Part shown: positions 1 through 6,796 of the stretch, piece after piece
Layout: the number at the start of each line of letters is the position of its first letter
Numbering within the stretch: position 1 is the first letter of the stretch
Source: Stenotrophomonas sp. NA06056
GTDB taxonomy: Bacteria > Pseudomonadota > Gammaproteobacteria > Xanthomonadales > Xanthomonadaceae
Length of the DNA stretch: 64,000 nt
Direction: 5' to 3'
NCBI RefSeq assembly: GCF_013364355.1
Contig: NZ_CP054931.1
Location: forward strand, 3,286,001 to 3,350,000
Notes under the pieces: model-generated
The model's input: only the letters and a program-made list of their open reading frames with translations
Database searches by the model: none
What the model was told of the DNA's origin: nothing
Translations under genes and position numbers: made by a program

Positions 1-298
1 CGCGCTGAACGCCACCAACAGCGAACACGAGCCGATCTCGCCGATCGCCGAGCTGATCGACCGCCACTTCGACTGGTCGTTGCCCGCCGAGCACCGCAGC
101 ACACCCTATCGCGCCACCGAAATCGCCCTGGCAGTGGGCATCGACAAACCCAACCGCCGCGACGTCAACGAGGCAGCGGCCTACGTGGTCAAGCGCCATG
201 ACGTACGCACCAAGCTGATCGGCAAGGAACGGGCGAAGGTGTGGCTGATGCCACCGCGCAAGCGCAGCGCTACCGATCACGCGGCCGGACCGTTCTGA
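1..298 (+). CDS. 3' end of a phage primase/helicase-like replication gene (partial)
   Basis: An open frame runs from the left edge of the window to a TGA at 296-298, giving the last 98 residues of a protein whose start lies outside. The visible part is basic and ends in a segment with a winged-helix look (residues around NRRDVNEAAAYVVKRHDVRT), such as closes many phage DUF5906/P4-type primases. That assignment is from general resemblance only. The TGA overlaps the ATG of the next gene (ATGA), so the two are translationally coupled. It shows that the tail cluster to the right is attached to phage replication-type genes. Confidence 0.5.
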   Translation, partial: ALNATNSEHEPISPIAELIDRHFDWSLPAEHRSTPYRATEIALAVGIDKPNRRDVNEAAAYVVKRHDVRTKLIGKERAKVWLMPPRKRSATDHAAGPF

Positions 299-582
299 TG
301 CCGCGAATCCACGACGGACGCGATGTCGAAAGCGGCAGCGCCGACTGGCGTCTGGACTGCGAGGCACGGCACCTGCTGGGACTGGACGGCTACACCTGCA
401 TCGACGCGCGCGGACACTGGATCAGGATTGGCCCCCGCCGGCATCGCCAGCAGTACCTCCAGCGCGTGCTTGCGGCACGTGGCCCGGCCGAACGCGATCG
501 ACTGGCAGCAGCTGCGCTGCGGATCTGGGAGGCAACAGCCCCTGCCCCCCAAAATGAGACGCAAGTAGATGAAAGGTGTTGA
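298..582 (+). CDS. Small phage protein of unknown function
   Basis: This encodes 94 residues. The ATG at 298 overlaps the stop of the upstream gene by one base, which decides the start over a GTG at 241. The protein is charged and rich in Arg and Ala, with a predicted helical C-terminal half (residues about 45-80, RQQYLQRVLAARGPAERDRL). It resembles small accessory proteins found in prophages of xanthomonads, but no function can be assigned. Its last codons overlap the first copy of a 23-bp repeat (563-585) that looks like a promoter for the next gene. Confidence 0.55.
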   Translation: MPRIHDGRDVESGSADWRLDCEARHLLGLDGYTCIDARGHWIRIGPRRHRQQYLQRVLAARGPAERDRLAAAALRIWEATAPAPQNETQVDERC

Positions 583-585
583 CTG
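563..585 (+). promoter_or_regulatory. 23-bp repeat, copy 1, with -35-like TTGACT
   Basis: An exact 23-bp direct repeat is shared with 2288-2310. It contains AAAGGTGTTGACTG. The TTGACT at 579-584 is a good sigma70 -35 element, and 17 bases downstream lies CAAGAT (602-607), an acceptable -10. The gene at 645 would be the first one transcribed. The bases just before TTGAC resemble those at the tRNA-Val promoter near 17690 (AAAAGGTGTTGACG), which supports a promoter role. Operator function is inference. Confidence 0.55.
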
Positions 586-644
586 GAGGCGTCTACAAAG
601 GCAAGATGCGGGTAACGGCCATGCCACCTTCCAGGAGCCCAGCC

Positions 645-872
645 ATGCCTCGCGCCCGCCTGCACGCCTTCGAGGGCGAACAGCTGACCGTGCAGCAGAT
701 ACATCAGCGCGTACCCGTTCTGTCCCAGCGGACCATCCGCGACCACCTCGCTGCGGGCCGCCGCACGTCCACGGCCATGCTGTGCTTCGACCCCATCGCC
801 GCCGCCGCACGCGGTGGCCGCATCACCCAGCGCATCCTGCGCACCCGCAGCAGCACGGGCAGCGATTGCTGA
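645..872 (+). CDS. Small helix-turn-helix-like phage protein
   Basis: This encodes 75 residues. The ATG at 645 was chosen because AGGAG (633-637) lies 7 bases upstream; in-frame ATGs at 606 and 621 lack this. Residues about 14-35 (LTVQQIHQRVPVLSQRTIRD) read like a helix-turn-helix, so it may bind DNA as a regulator within the element. It is the first gene after the 23-bp promoter-like repeat. No family can be named with confidence, and a role in repression or activation is only inferred from size and position. Confidence 0.5.
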   Translation: MPRARLHAFEGEQLTVQQIHQRVPVLSQRTIRDHLAAGRRTSTAMLCFDPIAAAARGGRITQRILRTRSSTGSDC

Positions 873-913
873 CTGCCGCCGCGCCTGCGCATTCCCCCAG
901 GAGTAGATACCGC

Positions 914-1450
914 ATGATCCCCGCCTCGCTCGACAGCAGCCAGCGCATGTTTGCCGACACACTGGCCGCGTTCCGCTACGGTTCCGCCTTTGGGAGCGCA
1001 CCGCTACGATCCCCGCCGTTGACGCGGCCACCGCTGTATATCGGCATCGCCGGTGGCAAGGGCGTGGGCAAGGACACCCTCGCCAATGGGTTGGCCTCTG
1101 CGCTTGCGCTGCCCTGCGACAGCTTCGCTGCCCGTCTGCGGCAAGGTGCCAGCACCGAAGGGACGCGCGAGCACGTCCATCCGGAGCTATGGATACGCTC
1201 GTTGTTCTCGCGCCTGCCCGACGGCGGCCTGGTTCCCGATGTCCATTCCACTGAAGAGGCCCGCGCCATCCGCCGCCAGGGTGGCGTTGTGATCCGCATC
1301 ACCCGTCCAGGCTGCGACGGCATCGACCTGCAGGCCGGTGGCCAGCCGCTGCCTGCCACGCTGGTCGATATCGAGCTGCACAACGACCGCAGCCCGGCTG
1401 ATCTGGTGCGCGTTGCACTGGACCAGTTGATGTGCCGTGGTGTGGTCTGA
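914..1450 (+). CDS. Phage deoxynucleoside monophosphate kinase-like P-loop protein
   Basis: This encodes 178 residues, with AGGAG (899-903) ahead of the ATG. Residues 43-58 carry a Walker A motif, GGKGVGKDT (47-55). The Lys-Asp-Thr ending is typical of phage dNMP kinases, which phosphorylate dNMPs to supply precursors for phage DNA synthesis. A first strand (LYIGIAG) leads into it. The N-terminal 40 residues are low-complexity and may be a tether. Such an enzyme fits a replicating phage rather than a particle that carries no DNA, so it may be a relic or may have another P-loop function. Fairly sure of the P-loop, less sure of the substrate. Confidence 0.6.
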   Translation: MIPASLDSSQRMFADTLAAFRYGSAFGSAPLRSPPLTRPPLYIGIAGGKGVGKDTLANGLASALALPCDSFAARLRQGASTEGTREHVHPELWIRSLFSRLPDGGLVPDVHSTEEARAIRRQGGVVIRITRPGCDGIDLQAGGQPLPATLVDIELHNDRSPADLVRVALDQLMCRGVV

Positions 1451-1617
1451 GCGCTCTGCAGCAACCGCGCCCGCGGCACGCCCAAGCCCTCCCCTTTTTC
1501 ATCCGCAACGCAGGTTCCGGCCCATCATCGGCGAAAATGATGTAAGGTCGTCCCCCATCAACGACGGCACCTGCCGTCACCCTGCATCCCCAACCGCTTT
1601 CGCAGAGAGGAAATGTC

Positions 1618-2001
1618 ATGGAGGTCGAACAGTTCACGTCGACACGCCAGAAGGCCATCGCGTTGTTCAAGTCGCAGCCCAAGGGTGGCAAGGACATCGT
1701 GAGTCTGGATGCGATCTTCATTTCACTGTGCTCGCTGGCCAACGCCCAGCCCGAAGCCGCTGCCGCCAAGCAGGCGCGTACCGCCGCCCGCCCAGGCAAC
1801 CAGCAGCCCCCTGCACCGTGGTTCATCGAAACGCTGGCTGCGCTCAAGGGCAAGGGCGAGTCGATCACCGTGGCACGCTTCCTGATGTTCGCCAACCGTT
1901 TCCCGGTCAAGCGCATGGACCAGGTCAATGCAGCCCGCTGGCTGCGTGATGCCGGCTACATCCCGCGCAAGACCGGCGGCAACCTGGTGTTCGACCTTTG
2001 A
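1618..2001 (+). CDS. Conserved hypothetical phage protein
   Basis: This encodes 127 residues with a purine-rich ribosome site (GAGAGGAA) before the ATG. The N-terminal part is helical. The C-terminal 45 residues (RFLMFANRFPVKRMDQVNAA, then WLRDAGY) look like a winged-helix segment of the kind found at the ends of phage primases and VapE-like proteins. No catalytic motif is seen. A strong terminator follows directly (2023-2055), so it closes the first operon of the element. The 167 bases before it hold a short inverted repeat (CATCAT 1523-1528 / ATGATG 1537-1542) that could be an operator. Function unknown. Confidence 0.55.
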   Translation: MEVEQFTSTRQKAIALFKSQPKGGKDIVSLDAIFISLCSLANAQPEAAAAKQARTAARPGNQQPPAPWFIETLAALKGKGESITVARFLMFANRFPVKRMDQVNAARWLRDAGYIPRKTGGNLVFDL

Positions 2002-2022
2002 TCCAGCACCACCAGCAGTCCT

Positions 2023-2055
2023 GAAGCCCCGGCATCGTCCGGGGCTTCTTCGTTT
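2023..2055 (+). terminator. Rho-independent terminator
   Basis: A 10-bp perfect stem GAAGCCCCGG (2023-2032) / CCGGGGCTTC (2039-2048) has a 6-base loop and is followed by TTCGTTT. It separates the early small genes from the activator-lysis-tail operon. Confidence 0.85.
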
Positions 2056-2339
2056 CAGGGCCCGGTGCACCCGGCACGAGGATCGCCCCCTTGGCCGTCC
2101 TCACCCTGTACCTGCCGTCTCCCCTTGTCCTGTCGTTGTTTCCAGCAGATGAGGACGAGGAGTACTGGAGAACCAGCAGAACCATAGGCAACACGGGGTA
2201 GCAAAGCATGCGCATCGCTAGCCGGCGCATGCACGTCCTCGGTGGTCCTCACGCAGGCATCTGAACGCCTTCAGTGGGCGACACTTGAAGTAGATGAAAG
2301 GTGTTGACTGATCTCGCGGGATGGCAACAGTGGATACCA
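2056..2339. promoter_or_regulatory. Control region upstream of the activator-lysis-tail operon
   Basis: These 284 bases carry no convincing gene. They contain an 8-bp perfect inverted repeat, GCATGCGC (2206-2213) / GCGCATGC (2225-2232), with an 11-base spacer centred on an NheI-type palindrome, which is the layout of a dimeric repressor or activator site. Copy 2 of the 23-bp repeat follows at 2288-2310 with its TTGACT core. No strong -10 lies at 17 bases from it, which would suit an activator-dependent promoter. Function is inferred from architecture alone. Confidence 0.5.
2288..2310 (+). promoter_or_regulatory. 23-bp repeat, copy 2, before the Mor-like activator gene
   Basis: This is identical over 23 bp to 563-585; the flanks differ at once on both sides. 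TTGACT is at 2304-2309. The nearest -10-like sequences (TGGATA at 2331-2336) are badly spaced. It ends 30 bases before the activator ATG at 2340. Confidence 0.55.
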
Positions 2340-2789
2340 ATGCCACTGCCCAACCTTGCCATGAACGCCCTGCCCGACAGCATCCAGACCCTTGCCGAGG
2401 TCATCGGCGAAACCGCAGCCCTCACGCTGGTGCGTGCATGGCCGCCAACAACCACCAGCAGCACGGGACGCCACCGCGTCATCGTCTACGTCCCCGCCAC
2501 CCTGCCCGATCAGCATCGGCTGATCGACATTCTCGGCCGGGACGTGGCGCAGCGCCTGGTCGCGCACTTCGGAGGCGAACTGCTGTTCCCGGCGTCCTGC
2601 TTCGCCGCCAGTGCACATGAGCGCCGCGAGCAGATCGCCCGGGCCGTGGCCAGCGGCATGCCCCGCGAGCACATCGCGCAGGAGTTCGGCGTATCGCAGA
2701 CCACCATCAAGCGCGCCGTCCGCGGTGCCCGCTCCACCCCGGTCCCGGCCGTCCATCCTGCCCTGCTGAAGGGATACGCGCGCGCATGA
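2340..2789 (+). CDS. Mor/C-family transcription activator
   Basis: This encodes 149 residues from the ATG at 2340; ATG 2361 is an alternative, and GTG 2301 lies inside the 23-bp repeat and is unlikely. The protein has the two-part layout of Mu Mor/C activators. An N-terminal dimerisation part (LPDSIQTLAEVIGETAALTL, then a beta strand and FGGELLF-like segment) is followed by a C-terminal helix-turn-helix at about residues 94-128 (IAQEFGVSQTTIKRAV). Mor and C activate middle and late Mu promoters. Here the gene directly precedes and overlaps (ATGA) the lysis genes, so it probably switches on the lysis and tail genes and possibly itself. The target site is unknown. Confidence 0.75.
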   Translation: MPLPNLAMNALPDSIQTLAEVIGETAALTLVRAWPPTTTSSTGRHRVIVYVPATLPDQHRLIDILGRDVAQRLVAHFGGELLFPASCFAASAHERREQIARAVASGMPREHIAQEFGVSQTTIKRAVRGARSTPVPAVHPALLKGYARA

Positions 2790-3136
2790 ACGAGACCGAC
2801 CTTCTGGCCGGCGTGCCGGACTGGGCGAAGTACCTCGGCGGCACCTCCGGGGTACTGATCGCCGTTTCATTGTGGCTGCGGCAATGGTTGTCGTCGGCCA
2901 AGGTCGACCGCACCGCCGATGAAGCCACCAGCAACACCCTGCGCACCCTGCAGGAACAGCTGGCTGCCGAGCGTACGCGTGCCGATGGACTGATGCACGA
3001 ACGCGAGGCCATGGCCCAGGAGATCGGCCAGCTGCGCGGTGAAGTCAGCGCCCTGCGCGCACAGATCGCGCAGCAGAGCGTGCAGATTGATGCGCTGCTG
3101 GACCTGGTGCGCAAACGGTCGGGAGCAGCCGCATGA
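2786..3136 (+). CDS. Putative holin: one membrane segment plus coiled coil
   Basis: This encodes 116 residues and overlaps the activator gene by 4 bases and the endolysin gene by 4 bases. One hydrophobic segment at about residues 17-36 (YLGGTSGVLIAVSLWLRQWL) is followed by a long charged heptad-like region (about 45-110) that should form a coiled coil. Position directly before an endolysin and spanins suggests a holin or a holin regulator that permits endolysin release and so particle escape. A single span plus long coiled coil is not the classical holin shape, so the call rests mainly on context. Confidence 0.55.
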   Translation: MNETDLLAGVPDWAKYLGGTSGVLIAVSLWLRQWLSSAKVDRTADEATSNTLRTLQEQLAAERTRADGLMHEREAMAQEIGQLRGEVSALRAQIAQQSVQIDALLDLVRKRSGAAA

Positions 3137-3618
3137 CCGCCGCCGCAGCCAGCGCCCTCGGTGGCGCCAACGTGGCCGCGTTCCTGGACATGCTGGCCGT
3201 ATCCGAAGGCACCGACATTCCCAGCCAGCGCTCCCGCAATCGCGGCTACGACGTGATCGTCGGTGGCCAGCTGTTCAATGACCAGCGCGACCACCCGCGC
3301 GTACTGGTGTCGCTGCCACGTTACGGAATCAAGTCCAGCGCCGCCGGCCGCTACCAGTTCCTGCGCAGCACCTGGGACGACCTGCGTGCACGCCTGGACC
3401 TGCCGGACTTCGGCCCGGTCTCGCAGGACCGCGCAGCGGTGGCACTGCTCAAGCAGTGCGGCGCCTACGATCTGATCCGTCTGGGCCGCTTCGATGCCGC
3501 TGTCGCCGCCGCGCGGCGCATCTGGGCCTCGCTGCCGGGCGCCGGTTACGGGCAGAAGGAGCATGCACTGGAAACGCTGCGCGCCGCCTATCGCGCCGCT
3601 GGCGGGCGCATGCAGTGA
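3133..3618 (+). CDS. Endolysin, lambda R-type GH104 muramidase/transglycosylase
   Basis: This encodes 161 residues. It closely follows the lambda R family: FLDMLAVSEGTD with the catalytic Glu at residue 25, then GYDVIVGGQLFND and an AAGRYQF block, and a C-terminal IWASLPGAGYGQ. These enzymes cleave the MurNAc-GlcNAc bond of peptidoglycan to lyse the producer. No signal peptide is present, so release needs a holin. It overlaps the holin candidate by ATGA and the i-spanin by one base, so the lysis genes form one translationally coupled block. Length is normal for the family. Confidence 0.9.
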   Translation: MTAAAASALGGANVAAFLDMLAVSEGTDIPSQRSRNRGYDVIVGGQLFNDQRDHPRVLVSLPRYGIKSSAAGRYQFLRSTWDDLRARLDLPDFGPVSQDRAAVALLKQCGAYDLIRLGRFDAAVAAARRIWASLPGAGYGQKEHALETLRAAYRAAGGRMQ

Positions 3619-3992
3619 TGCCGATGCCGCTGAGGCTGCGCATCGTGCTGCTGGGACTGCTTGCCAGCCACGCGAGCTGCGCCTGGCTGGGCTGGGCGTT
3701 CCGCGATCGCAGCGCGGATCTCGCCGCCGCCAGCGTGCAGGTCACGCAGCAGACGGCACGAGCGGACGCAGCGCATGCCGCACGCCAGCAGGCCCACACC
3801 AACACACAGGCCGGCGTACGCGCTGAATCACAGCGCCTGGTCACGCAGTCCGCGCGCACCCGGCAGTTCAACACGCTGCAACAGGACATCGACACCCATG
3901 CCAAGAATTCTGTCCGCGACCGTGGCGATGCTGATGCTGAGTTCGTGCGCATCTGGCGCGAAGCCAATGCCGGCCGCCCTCTTCCTCCCTGA
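3618..3992 (+). CDS. i-spanin (Rz-like)
   Basis: This encodes 124 residues. The ATG at 3618 overlaps the endolysin TGA. A single N-terminal membrane anchor (about residues 5-27, LRIVLLGLLASHASCAWLGW) is followed by a long alanine- and glutamine-rich helix, as in Rz proteins. It should sit in the inner membrane and join the o-spanin to fuse inner and outer membranes at the end of lysis. The o-spanin frame starts inside this gene, the classical nested arrangement. Sequence identity to Rz is not claimed; topology and context decide. Confidence 0.75.
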   Translation: MPMPLRLRIVLLGLLASHASCAWLGWAFRDRSADLAAASVQVTQQTARADAAHAARQQAHTNTQAGVRAESQRLVTQSARTRQFNTLQQDIDTHAKNSVRDRGDADAEFVRIWREANAGRPLPP

Positions 3993-4245
3993 TCTCAGCA
4001 TTGCACCGGCACAACTGCGTGCGCCGCAGGAACTGCCCGATCTACAGACCGCCGACGATGACGCGCTGCTGCGCAACCACGTTGCCGTCGCGCGCCAGTA
4101 TCACGAACTGGCCGATCAGATGCGCGCGCTGCTGTGCAGCCTCGGCAGCCAGCAAGGCTTCACCGTCAATGGTGCACCACCGCTGGCGCCTGCTGGCTGC
4201 ACGCCGGCAGGCAACACCCGCGATCACCCACCGCACCCGCGCTGA
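3898..4245 (+). CDS. o-spanin lipoprotein (Rz1-like), nested start in the i-spanin gene
   Basis: This encodes 115 residues from the ATG at 3898, in the +1 frame relative to the i-spanin and overlapping its last 95 bases. A short signal peptide ends in a lipobox (MLMLSSC, with the modified Cys at residue 17). The mature protein would be an outer-membrane lipoprotein that contacts the i-spanin. It is longer than minimal Rz1 proteins and has a Pro-rich C-terminus. The 119 bases after it carry no gene that can be supported. Confidence 0.7.
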   Translation: MPRILSATVAMLMLSSCASGAKPMPAALFLPDLSIAPAQLRAPQELPDLQTADDDALLRNHVAVARQYHELADQMRALLCSLGSQQGFTVNGAPPLAPAGCTPAGNTRDHPPHPR

Positions 4246-4364
4246 TCGCGCCAGTCGCGGCCACGCGTGCAATGCCCCGCGCCCTTGGCGATGGCAACAC
4301 TGCATGCAGAAAACGCGTGCCGCGGCCAGCCGCGTTCTTCCTTCCATTCATCGCATGAGCTGAC

Positions 4365-4919
4365 ATGGCAACCGACACTTCCTCCACCATCCTCGACGCG
4401 CTTCACGCCGCCATTGAAGCGGCGATCCGGACACAGTTCGCGGACTTCGCGACCGTAGAGTTCTATCGCGACGCCAACACCGGCGCCCTGCCCACGCCCG
4501 CCTGCCTGCTGGCCATGACCCGATGCGACCGTGGCAAGGACAGCGATGACGGCACCGGCCAACTGCAGGCCGTGCTGCGGTTCGAAGCTCGCATCTCCGT
4601 GCAGTCCGCCGCAGCCGGCTCTGCTCTGCAGCTGCGCAGGGCTGCTGTAGCCCTGACCACCTGGCTGCATCAGCTCGGCCGCTTTCCCGGAGTGCCAAGT
4701 GGCGCGATCGGGGTGATCGCGGCGCTGCCCGAGGATGCCGCAGCGGCACAGCCCGATCTGCGCACCTGGGTCGTTGAATGGTCACTGCCCGTCGCGCTCG
4801 GCGGCAACGCCTGGGAGGACACCGATGGCGTCGTTCCACAGGCCTCCTACAGCTTCTCACCGGAGATCGGCCAGGCACACGAGCCCCGCTACCAACCGCT
4901 TGCCGAGAACACGCCATGA
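4365..4919 (+). CDS. Phage tail protein upstream of gpV (function unassigned)
   Basis: This encodes 184 residues. It starts at ATG 4365 and overlaps gpV by ATGA. The sequence has the alternating strands and helices of small tail-completion or terminator proteins (middle part LQAVLRFEARISVQ...LRRAAVALTTWL, a helix-strand pattern), but no firm family can be named. In R-type pyocin clusters an uncharacterised gene sits in the same place directly before the gpV homologue, so this is probably its counterpart. A tail-tube terminator role would fit because no other candidate is present. Inference only. Confidence 0.55.
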   Translation: MATDTSSTILDALHAAIEAAIRTQFADFATVEFYRDANTGALPTPACLLAMTRCDRGKDSDDGTGQLQAVLRFEARISVQSAAAGSALQLRRAAVALTTWLHQLGRFPGVPSGAIGVIAALPEDAAAAQPDLRTWVVEWSLPVALGGNAWEDTDGVVPQASYSFSPEIGQAHEPRYQPLAENTP

Positions 4920-5506
4920 GCGCTGAACACGCTCGTTTGATCGGCAACCTGTTGATGATCGGCGTCGTGCGCGAACTCGATGAAGCCGAAAGCCGCGTGC
5001 GCGTCGACGCCGACGGGATGCTCACCGACTGGATTCCCTGGCTGGAACGCCGTGCCGGACCAGGCATGCGCAGCTGGTGCGCACCGGAGCCCGGTGAACA
5101 GGTGGTGCTGGCCTGCCCGTATGGCGACCCCGGCCAGGCCGTGGTGCTGGGCAGCCTGTACCAGGATCGTTTTCCCGCACCGGCCGATGCGCGCCTGCTG
5201 CAGCGCACGCAGTACGCCGACGGCAGCCTCGTCGAGTACGACCGCGAAACCACCACGCTGACCATCAGCGTCGGCACCGGCAAGGTCATCGTCAACTGCG
5301 CCAGCGCAGAAGTACATGCCAGCGAATCGGTGCTGCTCGACACACCGTCGATCAAGGCCACCGGCGACCTGGACGTCACCGGTGCAATCACAGCAGGCAA
5401 GGACATCAGTACCTCGGCAGACATCAAGGCCGGTGCCATCAGCCTGAAGGCACACAAACACACCGCCCAAGGCCCGACTGCCCCGACCACACCGGCACAG
5501 CCGTGA
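4916..5506 (+). CDS. V: Baseplate assembly protein V (tail spike tip)
   Basis: This encodes 196 residues. The N-terminal OB-fold-like part (residues about 8-85, IGVVRELDEAESRVRV ... PGEQVVLACPYGDPGQAVVLG) and a C-terminal repetitive strand region (LDVTGAITAGKDISTSADIK) match P2 gpV, the trimeric needle that pierces the outer membrane on contraction. The C-terminal HKH (in LKAHKHTAQG) is the His-x-His that binds iron at the tip in P2/phi92-type spikes. A polar Pro/Thr tail follows. It is translationally coupled to the gene before. Confidence 0.9.
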   Translation: MSAEHARLIGNLLMIGVVRELDEAESRVRVDADGMLTDWIPWLERRAGPGMRSWCAPEPGEQVVLACPYGDPGQAVVLGSLYQDRFPAPADARLLQRTQYADGSLVEYDRETTTLTISVGTGKVIVNCASAEVHASESVLLDTPSIKATGDLDVTGAITAGKDISTSADIKAGAISLKAHKHTAQGPTAPTTPAQP

Positions 5507-5558
5507 TGGGCCATCGCTGCAATGCCCTGAAAAACCGTACTCCACGACGATAGAGACC

Positions 5559-5897
5559 ATGCGAGGAATCGACGCCAACACCGGCAAATCACTGGATGGG
5601 CTGGCCCATCTGCACCAATCCGTGCGTGACGTTCTCACCACGCCCCTTGGCTCCCGGGTACTGCGCCGCGAGTACGGCTCGCGCATCTTCGAACTGATCG
5701 ATGCGCCCACCAACCGCTCGCTGCGCATGGACCTGATCGCGGCCACCGTCGACGCACTCGCGCGATGGGAACCGCGACTGCACGTCGAGAACGTCGACGT
5801 CTCCCTCCCCGCCCCCGGCGTGATGATCCTGGCAGTGACCGGGATCCACCTGCCGGACGGCGAGGCCATCACCATCGAAGGAATCGAGGTTCGCTAA
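5559..5897 (+). CDS. W: Baseplate assembly protein W (gp25-like)
   Basis: This encodes 112 residues, normal for the GPW/gp25 family. Landmarks are the early LHQSVRDVLTTPLGSRVLRR and the EYGSRIFELIDAP segment. The conserved EYGS-type motif belongs to gp25-like baseplate wedge proteins, whose fold starts sheath polymerisation on the baseplate. It lies between V and J, the order of P2 and R-pyocins. The start at ATG 5559 leaves a 52-base gap after V. The next gene begins two bases after its stop. Confidence 0.92.
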   Translation: MRGIDANTGKSLDGLAHLHQSVRDVLTTPLGSRVLRREYGSRIFELIDAPTNRSLRMDLIAATVDALARWEPRLHVENVDVSLPAPGVMILAVTGIHLPDGEAITIEGIEVR

Positions 5898-5899
5898 CC

Positions 5900-6796
5900 G
5901 TGGCATCCGGCTCGTTCACCAGTGTCAATCTCTCCCAGCTGCCGGCCCCGGCGGTCATCGAAGTGCTCGATTTCGAAGCCATGTTCGATGAATCACTGAC
6001 GGCATTGCAGGCGCTGGACCCCACGTTCGACGCGCTGCTGCCGTCGGATCCCGCCTTCAAGATCCTTGAAGTCTGCACCTACCTGCGCCTGCTCGACCGA
6101 CAGCGCGTCAACGATGCCGCGCGCGGCGTGATGCTGGCCTACGCCGTGGGCAGCGACCTCGATCAGCTCGCGGCGATCTTCGGCATTGCTCGCCTGGTAC
6201 TTGATCCGGGCAAGCCACAGGAGGGCATCCTTCCCCGCTACGAGAACGACGAGGACTTCCGTCGCCGCATCCAGCTTGGCCCGGAAGGCTTCAGCGTTGC
6301 GGGGCCGGAGGGCGCCTATGTATTCCATGCACTGAGCGCGGATCCGCGTGTGCTGGACGCCAGCGCCACCAGCAGCACGCCGGGTGAGGTGGTGGTGTCG
6401 GTGCTCTCGCGCGAAGCCGACGGCACTGCTACCCAGGGCCTGCTCGATGTGGTCGAGGCGAAGCTGAGCGCGGATGACGTGCGCCCGCTGACCGATCACG
6501 TGCTGGTGAAGCCGGCGAGCATCATCAACTACGCCGTCGCCGCCACGCTGTACACCTTCGCCGGCCCGGATTCGCAGGTCGTGTTGGCAGAAGCGCGCAC
6601 ACGCCTGGACCGCTACATCGTCGAATCGCATCGACTCGGCCGTGACGTGACCCGCTCCGGGTTGTTCGCCGCATTGCATGCCGAAGGCGTACAGCGCGTG
6701 GTGATCGACAGCCCCGCTGCGGACGTAGTGGTGGACCGCACCCAGGCCACGTACTGCACCGCGGTGACGCTGGCCCACGGTGGCAACGATGAGTGA
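5900..6796 (+). CDS. J: Baseplate protein J
   Basis: This encodes 298 residues from a GTG two bases after the W stop, with GAGG upstream; no ATG is suitably placed. It matches P2 gpJ. The N-terminal FEAMFDESLTAL...LLPSDPAFKILEVCTYLRLL block is followed by GSDLDQLAAIFG and a long central region, typical of baseplate_J wedge proteins that link the hub to the fibres. It overlaps the I gene by 8 bases. Length is normal. Confidence 0.92.
   Translation: MASGSFTSVNLSQLPAPAVIEVLDFEAMFDESLTALQALDPTFDALLPSDPAFKILEVCTYLRLLDRQRVNDAARGVMLAYAVGSDLDQLAAIFGIARLVLDPGKPQEGILPRYENDEDFRRRIQLGPEGFSVAGPEGAYVFHALSADPRVLDASATSSTPGEVVVSVLSREADGTATQGLLDVVEAKLSADDVRPLTDHVLVKPASIINYAVAATLYTFAGPDSQVVLAEARTRLDRYIVESHRLGRDVTRSGLFAALHAEGVQRVVIDSPAADVVVDRTQATYCTAVTLAHGGNDE

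Noticed and set aside
2301..2339. GTG 2301 as start of the Mor-like gene
   Set aside because: It lies within the 23-bp repeat and would add 13 residues without family support; ATG 2340 fits the Mor N-terminus better.
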